Positions 46,901-58,786 of a stretch of 64,000 bases of DNA are shown here, piece by piece (position 1 is the stretch's first letter; the number at the start of each line of letters is the position of its first letter). The stretch covers positions 7,750,001 through 7,814,000 of the forward strand of contig CP053148.1 of NCBI GenBank assembly GCA_014607495.2, read 5' to 3'. The translations under genes and the position numbers were made by a program. A model generated the notes under the pieces. That model did not search any database, was not told the DNA's origin, and saw only the letters and a program-made list of their open reading frames with translations. The DNA comes from Carposina sasakii. Its lineage: Eukaryota; Arthropoda; Insecta; Lepidoptera; Carposinidae.

Positions 46901-47018
46901 AAAGAGAGCCAATAAGAGGAACTATAAAAAATGCTCTGCTGATTATATAGATATGGATATAAATATTTAATTATAATTTCATTTGCTGATTAATACTTAC
47001 GTGTAAAATGAAATTCAT
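43941..47018 (-). CDS. Gene D: secreted proline-rich protein with spliced basic C-terminus
   Basis: There are three exons: 47001-47018 (MNFILH; donor gtaagtatt), 46921 down to 44401, and 44080 down to 43941. The 79-bp intron 1 is phase 0; the 320-bp intron 2 is phase 1 (donor gtaagtaag, acceptor tttttcttacag). The product is 892 residues. The signal peptide is about 1-21 (MNFILHFLLLALFCSTIFSN). GWPNSDTSNEYTQLMIQ lies near 78-95. A huge Pro zone (about 95-636) holds islands such as QIIYVQ, QIIIIQ and QIQIIMPP. The cysteine module PCSNNNCYDQPDIDCNCKF lies near 640. A Ser/Asn/Glu-rich tail follows. Exon 3 gives NRKQRKKRLLKKLIKNFHDI, the family C-terminal motif. Function unknown; an extracellular structural role is inference. 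Confidence 0.85.
44155..44375 (-). repeat. Tandem duplicated microexon-like segments in gene D intron 2
   Basis: Two copies (about 44157-44215 and 44300-44372) of a roughly 70-bp segment lie in intron 2. Both start after a gtgacag acceptor-like site and conserve one reading frame: QANIDSMSSDHDSDAENTEN and QANIDMPTSDHDSEAKTTEN. Their phase does not fit the flanking phase-1 exons and donors are poor, so they look like exon relics rather than used exons. Confidence 0.5.
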
Positions 47019-47073
47019 TTCACAAAACCCTAGGAGGCGTTTCTTTTCACTGCAAAGGCCATTGTGAATGAAT

Positions 47074-47086
47074 TATGCATGCTCAT
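47074..47086 (-). promoter_or_regulatory. Shared upstream 13-mer, gene D copy
   Basis: ATGAGCATGCATA is identical to the copy upstream of gene B. It is followed by attcattcacaatggc then ctttgca, a block also seen upstream of gene C and, more weakly, gene E. It sits where a core promoter or leader would be expected. Confidence 0.45.
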
Positions 47087-47461
47087 TTTAGAAAACAAAC
47101 TCTTTAACAATGAGAAATTAAAACTGGTTACATTATCATTATGAAACGAAGGTTTATATTGCTCTAGTTTGTCGTAAATTTATATGTAGAATTAGCTATG
47201 ATAGTTAGATGATTGCTCCAACCAATAAGGCCATTGGGTAAAGATACCTATATCACTTATAAATATTCAAGTCAGGTATCTAAATATATTTCCCAAGGTT
47301 GTTTCAGGATTTCTTGAAACTATCACGGGAACAGGAAATAACAGGAATTCTAGAGATCTATTAAAAGCCCTTTAGAACTGATTTATTGTTTACTGACCAC
47401 GGCTATCGCCCCTTTTCTCATATCATATTTTAGGCGAAACATTTATTAGGTATTATAAATG
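47087..47461. other. Upstream region of gene D, otherwise empty
   Basis: No gene or repeat is recognised. Confidence 0.4.
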
Positions 47462-47785
47462 TACAGTAATACCCCGCTTTACGCGAGGGATACGTTCCGG
47501 AAAAAATCGCGTTAACTGAAATTCGCGTATATCAAGGTTTATGATTAAACATATTCAAAATTTAATCTTTGCCATAGAACAAAGTCGTAGTACGGGGAAT
47601 CCTCAGTTCTTCAATCAGAATGTTCAGAGGACGCGAGGATTCCCGCGACCAAAGGGGAGTTAATGACTAAATTATATTTATACACATTCTTTCGCATTAT
47701 GCGAAGCATTTAAACGTGAATTTTAAAATTCGCGTTATAGTGAAACCGCGCATAACGGGGTCGCGTAAAGTGGGGTATTACTGTA
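47462..47785. repeat. Pogo/Tigger-like MITE with TA target duplication
   Basis: The termini CAGTAATACCCCGCTTTACG and, at the right, CGTAAAGTGGGGTATTACTG are inverted and flanked by TA. The interior is non-coding. Confidence 0.8.
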
Positions 47786-47797
47786 TCTCACGGCAAA

Positions 47798-48440
47798 GAT
47801 GTTGGGGGTTAAAGTAATAACATTTGAAGTGATGTACTATTACTAATATATAATACTGTATTTAATTTTAATACAGTCAGTAATAAAGTGTATTCCAACC
47901 GAACTAGTTGTTCATCAATTACAACTTCCCTTCATGGCGACCCGTGCCATGTTTGGAAAGGGCGACGGTATATCTCGTGTTACGGCGCCTTCGAGTCCAT
48001 AGAGCGAAATGGAAAGTTTCAATTTTTCTATACGTGTCAGCCTGACTGTCGTTTATTACGATATTTTTATTTCGTGTTCAAAAGTTTTAGTTTCAAAATA
48101 AAAAATGGGTTCGACACAAACTAAGCAGAAGGAAATAGTTATCGCGTAAAGTGCTTCGGGACGAAGTAATTCGGCTTCGGCAAACGAAGATCTGATGCAC
48201 CACGCCAATACCACTAATATCCTTCTGGTGGTAATCCTAACCCTTATGGCCCTAGGAGCTGTGTACGGAATATATGTATAAGGTGTATAAGAAGACCCAC
48301 AAGAAGTGGATACATCGTGAAATTACATTGAACAATTTACGGAGGTCTTTTCGCTTGCGGTCCAGAGATGCCTGAGTTGGAGGAATTGAAGACACGGCGA
48401 ATAAAATAATAAACGTATAGTGCAAAGTGTCAATTTGTGC
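47798..48440 (+). mobile_element. Possible 5' end of an LTR retrotransposon
   Basis: A TGTTGGGGGTTA start, a polyadenylation-like ataataaagtg and a tggcgacccgtgccatg primer-binding-like sequence near 47936 suggest an LTR plus leader. A short frame from the ATG at 48105 reads MGSTQTKQKEIVIA (myristoylation-like start) before a stop. A hydrophobic stretch (TNILLVVILTLMALGAV) follows in the same frame. No second LTR was identified. Confidence 0.35.
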
Positions 48441-48954
48441 ATAAAAAGTGAGGTTTTTATTGTTTTTATTTTTTTCTCGTCGTTACCATGTATGCAGTGC
48501 GCGAGTGAATACGTATTAAAAATCTATAAACTTTGATACAAACATTAAGTGCATAATGCTTCATTAATATTATAATAACTATCTTATATAGGTACTCGCA
48601 TTTATTCGTCTTCAAAAATATTCTTTCTTTTAATCTAAATATATATACCGAGTATTGTTTGATAATTCTTATAAGGAAGTGGTATGCATTCCTATGTCCT
48701 TTTATAACGAGCGTTTTGTTCCCTACTACGTAACTCACGGATAATGGGTATGTACTTTAAATAATTATTTATAATTAAGGAATGGAAAATGAATTAATTA
48801 ACTATTTAAATGATATTTAAAAAAATTAGGAATTATTTAGTTAAAAAGGGAAAATCAAGATTTAAAGGCAATGTCATAAAGAATAAGTTAACCGAAACAG
48901 AAATTGTTTATAAGAAAAGTGAAGAAATTATTCAATTTTTAACTAATGATATTT
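48441..48954. other. AT-rich stretch, nothing recognised
   Basis: No gene or repeat is supported here. Confidence 0.4.
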
Positions 48955-50176
48955 TTTTAAAAACGAAAAACCGACTTCCGCTCCTATGAGCCAAAACGAA
49001 AGTAAATTTTTTCTAAAATATATGTTACGTTATGCAGTGTACGAAGTTTAGAAGGCATAATATTGTCAGATTTAGATGCCAGCAAATTATTAAATCGGCC
49101 ACATGACGAAAGGGCACAGAGAGAAATGACTAGGCTTCGAAATTTGACGTCTGACAATATAAGCAACATATAATTGCACTCCTTCTTCCTGCCCTGTTCC
49201 CAATCATTTTACCTCTTCCTCTTACCATAACCATCTTACTTAGGACACGGCTTAACGGAACATATAATTACACGACTTAATTTATTATCTTAATATCTCC
49301 ATCTTCATAAGCCTATTGCAGTCCACTACTCTGGACCTAGGCCTCCCCCTGCCATAGGGGGATTTTGTTACTAAAAAGTTCCACTATCTGTTATCGGCGG
49401 CTCCATCATCAGACCATCGTTTCCTTTATATTTTGTGTAGCTGACCAAAATTCTCTATAAAAATCTAAAAACGGACTACTCGTGCCTTTTATATTTGAGG
49501 ATATCCCTAGATTCCTTAGAGATTCCATCATCAGATGTTATGTTTTATATGTAGGTGATCAAAACGGTCAGTAAAAGTATAGAAACAGACTACATGTGCC
49601 TACAATATTCGAGGATTGCCCTCGATTTCTCCAAGATCCCATCATCAGATCCTGATGTGGCGAATATGGGACCAACCTGGAAGTATATAACTATATATAC
49701 AGGGTGATTTTTGGTCGTCAACGTTCCCGAAAACTACGGAATCTTCTCATCATCACGATTATTTTTCTCCATGGAAGCATACCTGGGAAGTGTCTGGTTT
49801 CCAAAATATTAGGGTTCAAAGTTGAGTAAATAGACTGCGTTTTTCTGCATAAATGCACATAGACGCGCGTAGCAGGATTTTTTCACGAAAAATAATTAAT
49901 ATCTGTCTATAAAAAAACTAACATAAACACTTTAAAATTTAAATTAAAATTTTTTTTCAAAATTTTTTTTTTTCCCAGCATTTATTTTGGCATAAACTTA
50001 CTTTATTTCATGTATAGAGTATGTACCCTTCGTTAAAGGTGGCCACAAAAAAACACTCTGTATATATATAACTATAAAAAAATATTTGAAATCGGTTCAT
50101 AAATGACGGAGTTCTGAGGTACCACAAAAAAAAAAACAGACGAATTGATAACCTTTCTTTTTGAAGTCGGTTAAAA
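48955..50176. repeat. Composite repeat with AACCGACTTC termini, copy 2
   Basis: It shares start, end and internal blocks with 17635-19262, but lacks the LINE inserted there and contains a MITE (49699-50062) that copy 1 lacks. Each copy therefore shows the empty site of the other's insertion. Confidence 0.75.
49699..50062 (+). repeat. MITE family 1, copy 2
   Basis: It begins acagggtgatttttggtcgt and ends gccacaaaaaaacactctgt with TA flanks. It is the same family as 13336-13735 (inverted) and 54490-54838. Confidence 0.85.
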
Positions 50177-50216
50177 AGAAAATTAAACCAACGAGTTTAG
50201 GAACAATAATTTCTGT

Positions 50217-51176
50217 TTGGGAACAAATAAAATGTTTTATGCAAAAATTTTTGAATTATGTTCTAGTTCTTCAACATTGCAAGAGAGTAGTGATTCTGAC
50301 TCTAATTATAGTGAAACTTGTGAGAATTTGAATTTAACCATGGAGTTTGATCTAAAGACGGCCTGTAATTTGATCCCTGTGATAAACAGTAGTGAAAAAA
50401 CTATAAATAGTATCATTGACTCTGTGGAAATGTACTCGGAAATGTGCGTTTCTGGAAATAAGCTACTAATTAAATTCGTCTTAAAGAGTAGACTTTCAGA
50501 AAATGCAAAATTGCGTTTGGCTTCTGATTATACATCTGTTAGCGATCTTATCAAGGATTTGAGGAAACATTTGTTAACGAAAAAATCTTTTACGGCTATT
50601 CAGTAACGATTACAGAACATAACTCAAGGTTGGCGTAGTATCGACCAATATGGTTCAAAAATAGAAAATTTGTTCTCAGAATTGACAATATCGCAAGCAG
50701 ATGGTAATACTAGTAATTACTCTGTATTAAAACCCTTAAACGAAAAGTCTGCGGTAAAACGGTTTTCAGATGGCTTAAGAGATCCAAGGTTATGTATCAT
50801 TATTTCTGCACGAAATTACGAGCATTTAAATGATGCCATTCAAGCTGCGAAAGATAAGGAATTGTCTGCGGCATCTACATCGAAAAGCGAAGGTGTGATG
50901 CAGTTATCACGTCGTGGGAAAGAAGGTAAGATACGAAATAATTATTATAGGCAGTTCAACCACTTCAGAGGACAACGAGGACATCAGCATCGATATGATA
51001 ATTATTACACAAATTGTGGACGCGGAAAACGTTTTTCAATTAGTAATCGAGTGACTTACCGAAATGCCCATGGTAGGGGTAACGGTAATCAACGTGTATT
51101 TTATACAGAACAAGTTAACCGAGATGAACCAAATACATCACAATCAAATGATAACATGCAGTTTTTTCGATCTTAA
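50217..51176 (+). pseudogene. Gypsy gag fragments
   Basis: An N-terminal part (50217-50606) has SSTLQESSDSDSNYSET. After a TAA at 50604-50606 a second part (50670-51176) contains the capsid-like AVKRFSDGLRDPRLCIIIS. An Arg/Asn/Gly-rich nucleocapsid-like end (FNHFRGQRGHQHRYDNYY) follows. A CCHC zinc knuckle is not evident. Confidence 0.7.
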
Positions 51177-52600
51177 GCACAGCATCTTAGTTTTAAATGG
51201 CAAAACAAAATTTATATCTTTTTATATGGGTAATAGAAAATATTTTTGGCTAGTAGATACAGGCGCATCATTGTCGGTAATTAAAAGAGATGCGATACCG
51301 AATAACATTCCCATATTTAGTGACGATACTGTCGTTAATGGTATAGCTGGTCAGATTCACTCAACGGGTCATGTTTGTCTAAAGTTGACTCATCATGACA
51401 AATCCGTCAGGACAGATTTCCATACTAAGATGTATGTTTTTGAACACGTACCCTTAAATGCAGATGGAATTTTAGGTTTAGATTTTCTATGCAAATATGC
51501 ATAAAATATCAATTTAAAAAACAATATCGTTACGTTATACAAGGGGGTAATGGAATACTATTTGCCAATGTATGACACAATAAATATTTCACAAGAATTG
51601 TTAGTAATTCCAGCACGAAGTGAATCAATTCACTACTTAATTTTAAATACGGAACATAATGATGATTGCGTTATACATGCAAAACAATTAGCAGAAGATA
51701 TTTTTATGGCGGTAAGTATTGTAAAGGTATATAATAATAGAGTACCAGTAAAAATTCTAAATATTAGCGAACGAGATATAACTTTTCCAATGTTTCAACC
51801 AGAAATAAAATCACTGAGAGATTACGATATTTGTAAATTCGATTCTTGCTCAAAGAACTCGGAAAGATCTAAAGTTTTATTAGATAAAATATTAAAGTTA
51901 GATCATGTTAATACGGAAGAAAGAAATTCTATTACAAATATATGCTCATAATACGCAGACGTTTTCTTTTTACCAGGCGATAAGCTTAGTACTACTACTA
52001 TTTATGAACAGTCAATAACACTTAAACCTAATACAAGTCCGGTATATGTCAAGCAATACAAGTTGCCACAATCTTTGAAAGGAGAAGTTAGTAAACAAAT
52101 TGAACATGTGATAGAAAATAACATAATAGAAGAAGCAAAGAGTGAGTGGTCAAGCCCCGTGTTATTAGTGCCAAAGAAAGCTGGAGGCGATAAATGGCGT
52201 TTGGTAGTTGACTATCGAAAACTAAATGACTGCATCGTTGATGATAAGTTTCCTTTACCTAATATTACGCATATCTTGGACTCTCTCTCTGGTTCTATCT
52301 ATTTCTTTCATCTTGACTTAAATCAGGGTTATTATCAAATATCTTTAAATAAAGAAAGTAGAAAGTATACAGCATTCACTACAAGTACGGGACAATACCA
52401 AATGAAAAGGCTCCCAATGGGATTAAAGACAAGTCCTAGTGCTTTTACTCGTGTGATGTCAGTTGCCATGTCAGGACTGAATTGGGAGAAATGTTTCATT
52501 TATTTAGATGATTTAATTGTGTTTGGTAGAAATATGGGCTCACATAATAAAAATTTGATAGATGTATTAGAAAGATTGAAAAAAAGTTAATTTGAAACTA
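51177..52600 (+). pseudogene. Gypsy protease and reverse transcriptase fragments
   Basis: The protease has the active site FWLVDTGASLSVIKRD (about 51247) and the flap-end GILGLDF. RT has EEAKSEWSSPVLLVPKKAGG, KWRLVVDYRKLND, FHLDLNQGYYQI, KRLPMGLKTSPSAF and the catalytic CFIYLDDLIVFG near 52500. Stops at 51502, 51949 and 52588 separate the pieces. Confidence 0.85.
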
Positions 52601-52879
52601 AATCCAGAAAAATGTTCTTAAAAAAGAGTAACTCTATGTAGGTCATGTAGTTTCAGCGAAAGGAGTCTTACCAGACCCAGCTAAATACATGTACTTCAAA
52701 ACTACCCCGTACCCACTAACACGGAAGAAGTAAAACGGTTCGTAGTCTTTTGCATTATTACAGAAAATTTATTTAAAACTTTAAAAAACTAGTAGCTAAA
52801 ACTACTTACTGCTTAAATAAATTAACTAGAAAAAACGAACCATTTATCTGGTCAAAAGAGTGTATTTAAGAGGGTATTT

Positions 52880-53448
52880 AAGGGTCATTTGAAATATTGA
52901 AAAAAGCTTTAACTACCCCACCTTTACTGCAATTCCCCGATTTATCCAAAAATAACAAATTTATAATTCAAACAGATGCTTCAGGCACATCTGTTGGAGC
53001 TGATTTATGTAATAAAGATATGAAACCGGTTGCATATGCCAGTAGGCCCTTAAACAGAGCGGAAAGAAATTACCCGACTATTAAAAAAGAATTAGTAGCA
53101 ATAGTGTGGTCAATTAAGTATTTCCGACCATATATTTATGGTAGATCATTTACGATCAAGACTGATCACAAGCCTTTAATTTATTTATTTTTACTAAAAG
53201 ATCCATCGAGTCAACTATTAAAATTTAGGTTAGAACTAGAAGAATATGACTTTGAAATATTGTATGTTCCAGGGAAAAATAACTGCGTAGCAGATGCTTT
53301 GTCACGTATTAGTATTTCTTCAGACTCATTAAAACAGATGAATACTGAGATTATGACTGTAATGACAAGACAACAAAGGAAAAGATTGTATAGGACTTCG
53401 GAAACGCAGAATATTTGTAATAAACCCATAGATATTAGGCCTGATTAA
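52880..53448 (+). pseudogene. Gypsy RNase H fragment
   Basis: It contains FIIQTDASGTSVGADL, YPTIKKELVAIVWSIKYFRP, FTIKTDHKPLIYLF and PGKNNCVADALSR, the conserved RNase H blocks of Ty3/Gypsy elements. The frame ends at 53448, before integrase. Confidence 0.85.
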
Positions 53449-53739
53449 CCTAGAATCGTGGAGTTATTAAAAATACCTACTTCGTTGAACTAACTTTCAT
53501 TAATTAAGACGACTTAGGCAGACTAAGAAAACGAGGGGATAGAATCATAGAAAAGGAATGTTTTATTTATAACGCTAATAATAAAATAATATACATTAAT
53601 CTCGACTATATGGCACAATTTTCGCGAGACGAATGTGTGACAGTTAGAGAAATTTTGTAAAGAAACTTATGTAAATGAACTATGCATAGTAAAGAATAAA
53701 GAAAATGGATTATTTATAAAAGATTTATTACAAGAAATA

Positions 53740-54310
53740 ATGTCCTTAAAGGATTGGACCGGTCCACGTATTTGCGTAATAAGAGGTGTTACTAAAATTG
53801 AAAATGACGATGACAAAAAATATATACTTAATGATTTTCACCTACTACCAACTAGCGGTCATGCAGGGGTTCGTAGGATGACAAATAATATTAAAATTCT
53901 ATTGGCCAGGACTATACCTACATAAAGATATGAAAACATTTGTAAGTAAGTGCACTACTTGTCAAAGGATGAAATATTGTAGATATGTGAAAGAACCTAT
54001 GGAAATAACTACAACGGCTGTATATACATTTGATAAAATTTATATGGACATTGTTAGTCCATTGGATAAACATATAGACGGCTATTGCTAGATTTTAACA
54101 ATTAAATGTGAACTTTCTAAGTTTGTAGAAGCTTATCCATTAAGGAATAAAGAAACTATAAGTGTTGCAAAGGAATTAGTTAATAATTTTATTTTAAGAA
54201 TTGGAATACCAAACACCATTGCGACTGATCGTGGTACAGAGTTTGTCTCTGCAACTATGGAACAGGTATGTAAACTTTTACAGTGTATTGGGCAAAATGA
54301 TACGTGGAGT
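53740..54310 (+). pseudogene. Gypsy integrase fragment
   Basis: The zinc-binding region is split (SGHAGVRRM at 53850, then KCTTCQRMK near 53950). The core has IYMDIVSPL, a stop, FVEAYPLRNKET and TIATDRGTEFVSATM, giving two of the three acidic residues. The sequence ends before the third. Confidence 0.75.
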
Positions 54311-54489
54311 CAGTGACTTCCCTTTTGTAAAGAGATGCAGTTAATGTATTCTAATGAAGCCCCGCATCACCACAGAACTATATAAAGTTAATCAAAATCG
54401 TTAGACATATTTCAGAAAGAACAAATTATATGTAAGGTCAGATTTAGGATACCAAATTTTTTTTATCGGGATTGTCTCTGATGATCGGA

Positions 54490-54838
54490 TACAGGATGAT
54501 TTTTGGTCGTCAATGTTCCCGAAAACTACGGAATCTCCTCGTCATCACGATCATTTTTCTTTATGGAAGCATACCTGGGAAGTGTATGGTTTCCAAAATA
54601 TTAGGGTCCAAAGTTGAGTAATTAGACTGCGTTTTTCTGCATAAATGCACATTGACGCGTGTAGCAAGATTTTTTTACGAAAAATAATTAATAACTAGCA
54701 TAAACACAGGAAACTAAATTTCGCTCTATCAAGGAATTTACATCGTTTCCCAGCATTTTTTTTGGCATAAACTTACTTTATTTGATGTATAGAGTACGTA
54801 CCCTTCGTTAAGGGTGGCAACGAAAAAACACCCCGTAT
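54490..54838 (+). repeat. MITE family 1, copy 3
   Basis: It begins tacaggatgatttttggtcg and ends acgaaaaaacaccccgta. It sits just ahead of the second gag copy, as copy 2 does ahead of the first. Confidence 0.8.
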
Positions 54839-54889
54839 TCGCGGGTGATCATGGGACACTAAAGAGTCGTGGTATAGACCTAAGTATCG

Positions 54890-56812
54890 CGAGTTTAGGA
54901 ACAATAATTTCTGTTTGGGAGTTTTATGCAAAAATTTTTGAATTATGTTCTACTTCAACATTGCAAGAGAGTAGTGATTCTGACTCTAATTATAGTGAAA
55001 CTTGTGAGAATTTGAATTTAACCATTGAGTTCGATCTAAAGACGGCCTGAATTTCGGGATCCCTGATAAACAGTAGTGAAAAAACTATAAATAGTATCCC
55101 GGGATTGACTCTGTCCCGGGAATGTACTCGGAAATGTGCGTTTCTGGAAATAAGCTACTAATTAAATTCGTCTTAAAGATTAGACTTTCAGAAAATGCAA
55201 AATTGCGTTTGGCTTCTGATTATATCTGTTAGCGATCTTATCAAGGATTTGAGGAAACATTGTTAACGAAAAAATCTTTTACGGCTATTCAGTAACGATT
55301 ACAGAAAATAACTCAAGGTTGGCGTAGTATCGACCAATATGGTTCAAAAATAAAATTTGGGCAATATCGCAAGCAGATGGTAATACTAGTAATTACTCTG
55401 TATTAAAACCCTTAAACGAAAAGTCTGCGGTAAAACGGTTTTCCTTAAGAGATCCAAGGTAAGTATCATTATTTCTGCACGAAATTACGAGCATTTAAAT
55501 GATGCCATTCAAGCTGCGAAAGATAAGGAGTCTGCGGCATCTACATCGAAAAGCGAAGGTGTGATGCAGTTATCACGTCGTGGGAAAGAAGGTAAGATAC
55601 GAAATAATTATTATAGGCAGTTCAACCACTTCAGAGGACAACGAGGACATCAGCATCGATATGATAATTATTACACAAATTGTGGACGCGGAAAACGTAT
55701 TTTTTAGTAATCGAGTGACTTACCGAAATGCCCATGGTAGGGGTAACGGTAATCAACGTGTATTTTATACAGAACAAGTTAACCGAGATGAACCAAATAC
55801 ATCACAATCAAATTTGCAGTTTTTTCGATCTTAAGTCTATAGTTTTATAATGGCAAAACAAAATTTATATCTTTTTATATGGGTAATAGAAAATATTTTT
55901 GGCTAGTAGATACAGGCGCATCATTGTCGGTAATTAAAAGAGATTACCGAATAACATTCCCATTAGTGACGATACTGTCGTTAATATAGCTGGTCAGAAC
56001 TCATCATGTTTGTCTAAAGTTGACTCATCATGACAAATCCGTCAGCAACTTAGATATTCCATACTACGATGTATGTTTTTGAACACGTACCCTTAAATGC
56101 AGATGGAATTTTAGGTTAGATTTTCTATGCAAATATGCATAAAATATCAATCCAAAAACTATTGAATAACTGACTAATTTTAAGATGATTTAGAAATTAA
56201 TTCCATTTGCACGAAGTGAAACAATTCACTACTTAATTTTAAATACGGAACATAATGATGATTGCATTACCTACATGCAAAACAATTAGCAGAAGATATT
56301 TTTATGGCGGTAAGTATTGTAAAGGTATATAATAATAGAGTACATTGTAAAAATTCTATAACTTTTACAGCGTGAAGGAGCTAGAACTTTTCCAATGTGT
56401 TCAACTAGAAATAAAATCACTGAGAGATAATACGATATTTGTAAATTCGGATTCTATGTCTCAATTAGAACTCGGAAAGATCTAAAGTTTTATTAGATAT
56501 ATTAAAGTTAGATCATGTTAATACGGAAGAAAGAAATTCTATTACCGAAATATATAAAATATTGGCGATAAGCTTAGTACTACTACATATGTTTGAATCA
56601 ATAACACTGAAACCTAATACAAGTCCGGTATATGTCAAGCAATACAAGTTGCCACAATTGATACAGGATTAAGGATTTCAGTAAACAAATTGAACATGTG
56701 ATACATACCTATAGAAGAAGCAAAGAGTAGAGTGGTCCCCCGTCTCATTTGCTCAAAGAAAGCTGGAGGCGATAAATGGCGTTTGGTAGTTGACTATCGA
56801 AAACTAAATGAC
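54890..56812 (+). repeat. Partial second copy of the gypsy gag-to-RT region
   Basis: It corresponds to 50190-52233, from cgagtttaggaacaataatt to actatcgaaaactaaatgac. Long identical blocks (for example about 55610-55700 against 50941-51030) are interrupted by many short patches of deletion or replacement. Three patches introduce CCCGGGA-like sequence (55047, 55098, 55115). All frames are broken. It lies downstream of MITE copy 3. Confidence 0.85.
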
Positions 56813-57475
56813 TAAGAAGAATATATTCTTTAATATACAATAGTGAATTATTTTTCAAATACATTGCCAAAACTATTAGTTTATGTAAAATATGCGAGTG
56901 ATTAGAAAACTATGTAAAAACAAGTAGTTATTACTGTCGCTACTGCTTATCAGTTTACCGCGAGAGAAAGATTATGATTAACTCTAAATGTAAAACAAAA
57001 TGGCCTATTTTCATATGATTGCGTTTAAAAAGACATGTAAAGTTAAAAATATTAATAATTTCTTTACAAACCTATGCACTTTTCAATCTAAAAAATCCCG
57101 ATATTGGCAAAATGTAATCCCGAAAATTTTCGGGATTGAAAAAGGGTCGGGATCCCGGGATTGTATTCTCTAATCGTAACCAGTGTAGTTATTTTTAACG
57201 TCAATCTGCATAAAGAAGACGTTAATAAAAGTATATAAAGTACATAGTTACATTGTTGGTTGTTACATTGTATGTAAGCAAGGACGTGATTTATAAATAA
57301 GTTGATTAGGTACAAACATTATTTCTATGTACTTATAAAATGTTAACAGCGAAATGATCAAATTTAATTTAATTTTTACAGCATTAAATTATAAAAAGTT
57401 AACAAAGCGTATAATATGTTAGTACTCAAAATCTTGGGTCTGTATTTAGTTAATTAGCCTTGTATCTCCATATCG
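56813..57475. other. AT-rich stretch with a palindromic CCCGGGAT patch
   Basis: No gene is seen. Around 57097-57163 the sequence holds aatcccgaaaattttcggga and tcgggatcccgggattg, a short inverted-repeat patch possibly from a MITE. It resembles the small insertions in the second gypsy copy. Confidence 0.45.
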
Positions 57476-58755
57476 TTAGCTGTGATCGTTCTTTCTATTT
57501 CTTTTTATTTTATTAAATTTTTGTATAAGCTTCCGCAGTAGTCGTTTTTTTCTTGCCTGGTCTATGTCTGCAACACCTGAAAAGTACATAGTCTGAATTA
57601 CAAGTATGAACCACTCTTATATTAAGTTCGTGAAAGGCTCAGGTAGTTTGGTTGGGTACGAGTATTTCCATTTAGCCTTACACATTAGATACCTGAATAG
57701 TGCGGGCAGAGTGGAATGCCTTGAATTCGCTGTAGAACAGGCCCCACTAGGGTATAATAATCCAAATTTATATCGGAGACGGAGTTTAATATAATGTAGA
57801 TTTAAAGGGCGTAATTTTAAATAGAGTTAAAGATTAGTTTTTTGTGGGACGTTAAGCGAACAATATAGGTATAGGTTCTTACCTTCCTCACTTGGTACAC
57901 GACTTGTATTGTTATGTAAAGTGTCAGCGTGTTCAACTTTTTTACTAGAATCGGAATTATTTAGGATCGTGGCATTATCCTTTTGCACAGTACTTTCACT
58001 GACTTCAGTATCATCTAATTCAAGCTTTTCTTTGCTAACTATATTATCATTGGATTCAATATTTTTGCCAGAACTATTCGCATTTTTATTTGACTTGCCA
58101 TTAGCCTCCATATCTTTATATGATTCATCACTCAGATCTCCACTATATGCAGAGCTATTATCGTCATCATCGTTTTCGTCTTCACCGTCCTTTTTTTTCT
58201 TGCTTTGTTTTTTTGATTTTCTTTTCTTAGCATCTTTATTACTATCATTTTTATTGGATTTCATTGGGTTTCCTACTTTAGGTAAAGATATTATACTATC
58301 GGATTGAACTTTTTCATTTTCTTTAAGTTCATCTTTTTTATTTGATTTTCCATTGGATGACAAATTATTGCTTGATTTATCTTTTTCTTTTAAGTTTTTA
58401 TCTTTAGATTTACGTTTTTTGTGGCCTTTTGATTGGCGTTTAGATTTCTTTTTTGATTTTCCTTTTGATTTTCTTTTAGATTTTCGTTTTGATTTACGTT
58501 TCTTATCTTTTTTTGGTTGTGTAGCATCAGTTTTATTTTTGTTACTATTTTTGTCATCTACTTTGGGCAAAGTACCATTTAGTGGGACTACTTTTTTGGT
58601 AACAATAACATCTCCTGTCTTAAAATCACAATTGCACTTTACCTCTGCGTTTCTTTTACAACAATTTTTGCATGGCCTCGGCACGACGACTGCTTCAGGA
58701 GGAGACTGCGGTGGAGGTGGTGGTGGTGCTGGTGGGGGTGGAAGTGGTGGGGGTG

Positions 58756-58786
<31 letters not shown>

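Larger units (their letters stand above)
50190..54310 (+). mobile_element. Decayed Ty3/Gypsy retrotransposon
   Basis: In order it carries gag, aspartic protease, reverse transcriptase, RNase H and integrase fragments, the Ty3/Gypsy order. Several frameshifts and stops interrupt it, and it stops inside the integrase core near 54310. I could not identify LTRs on either side. It is inactive. Confidence 0.85.
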
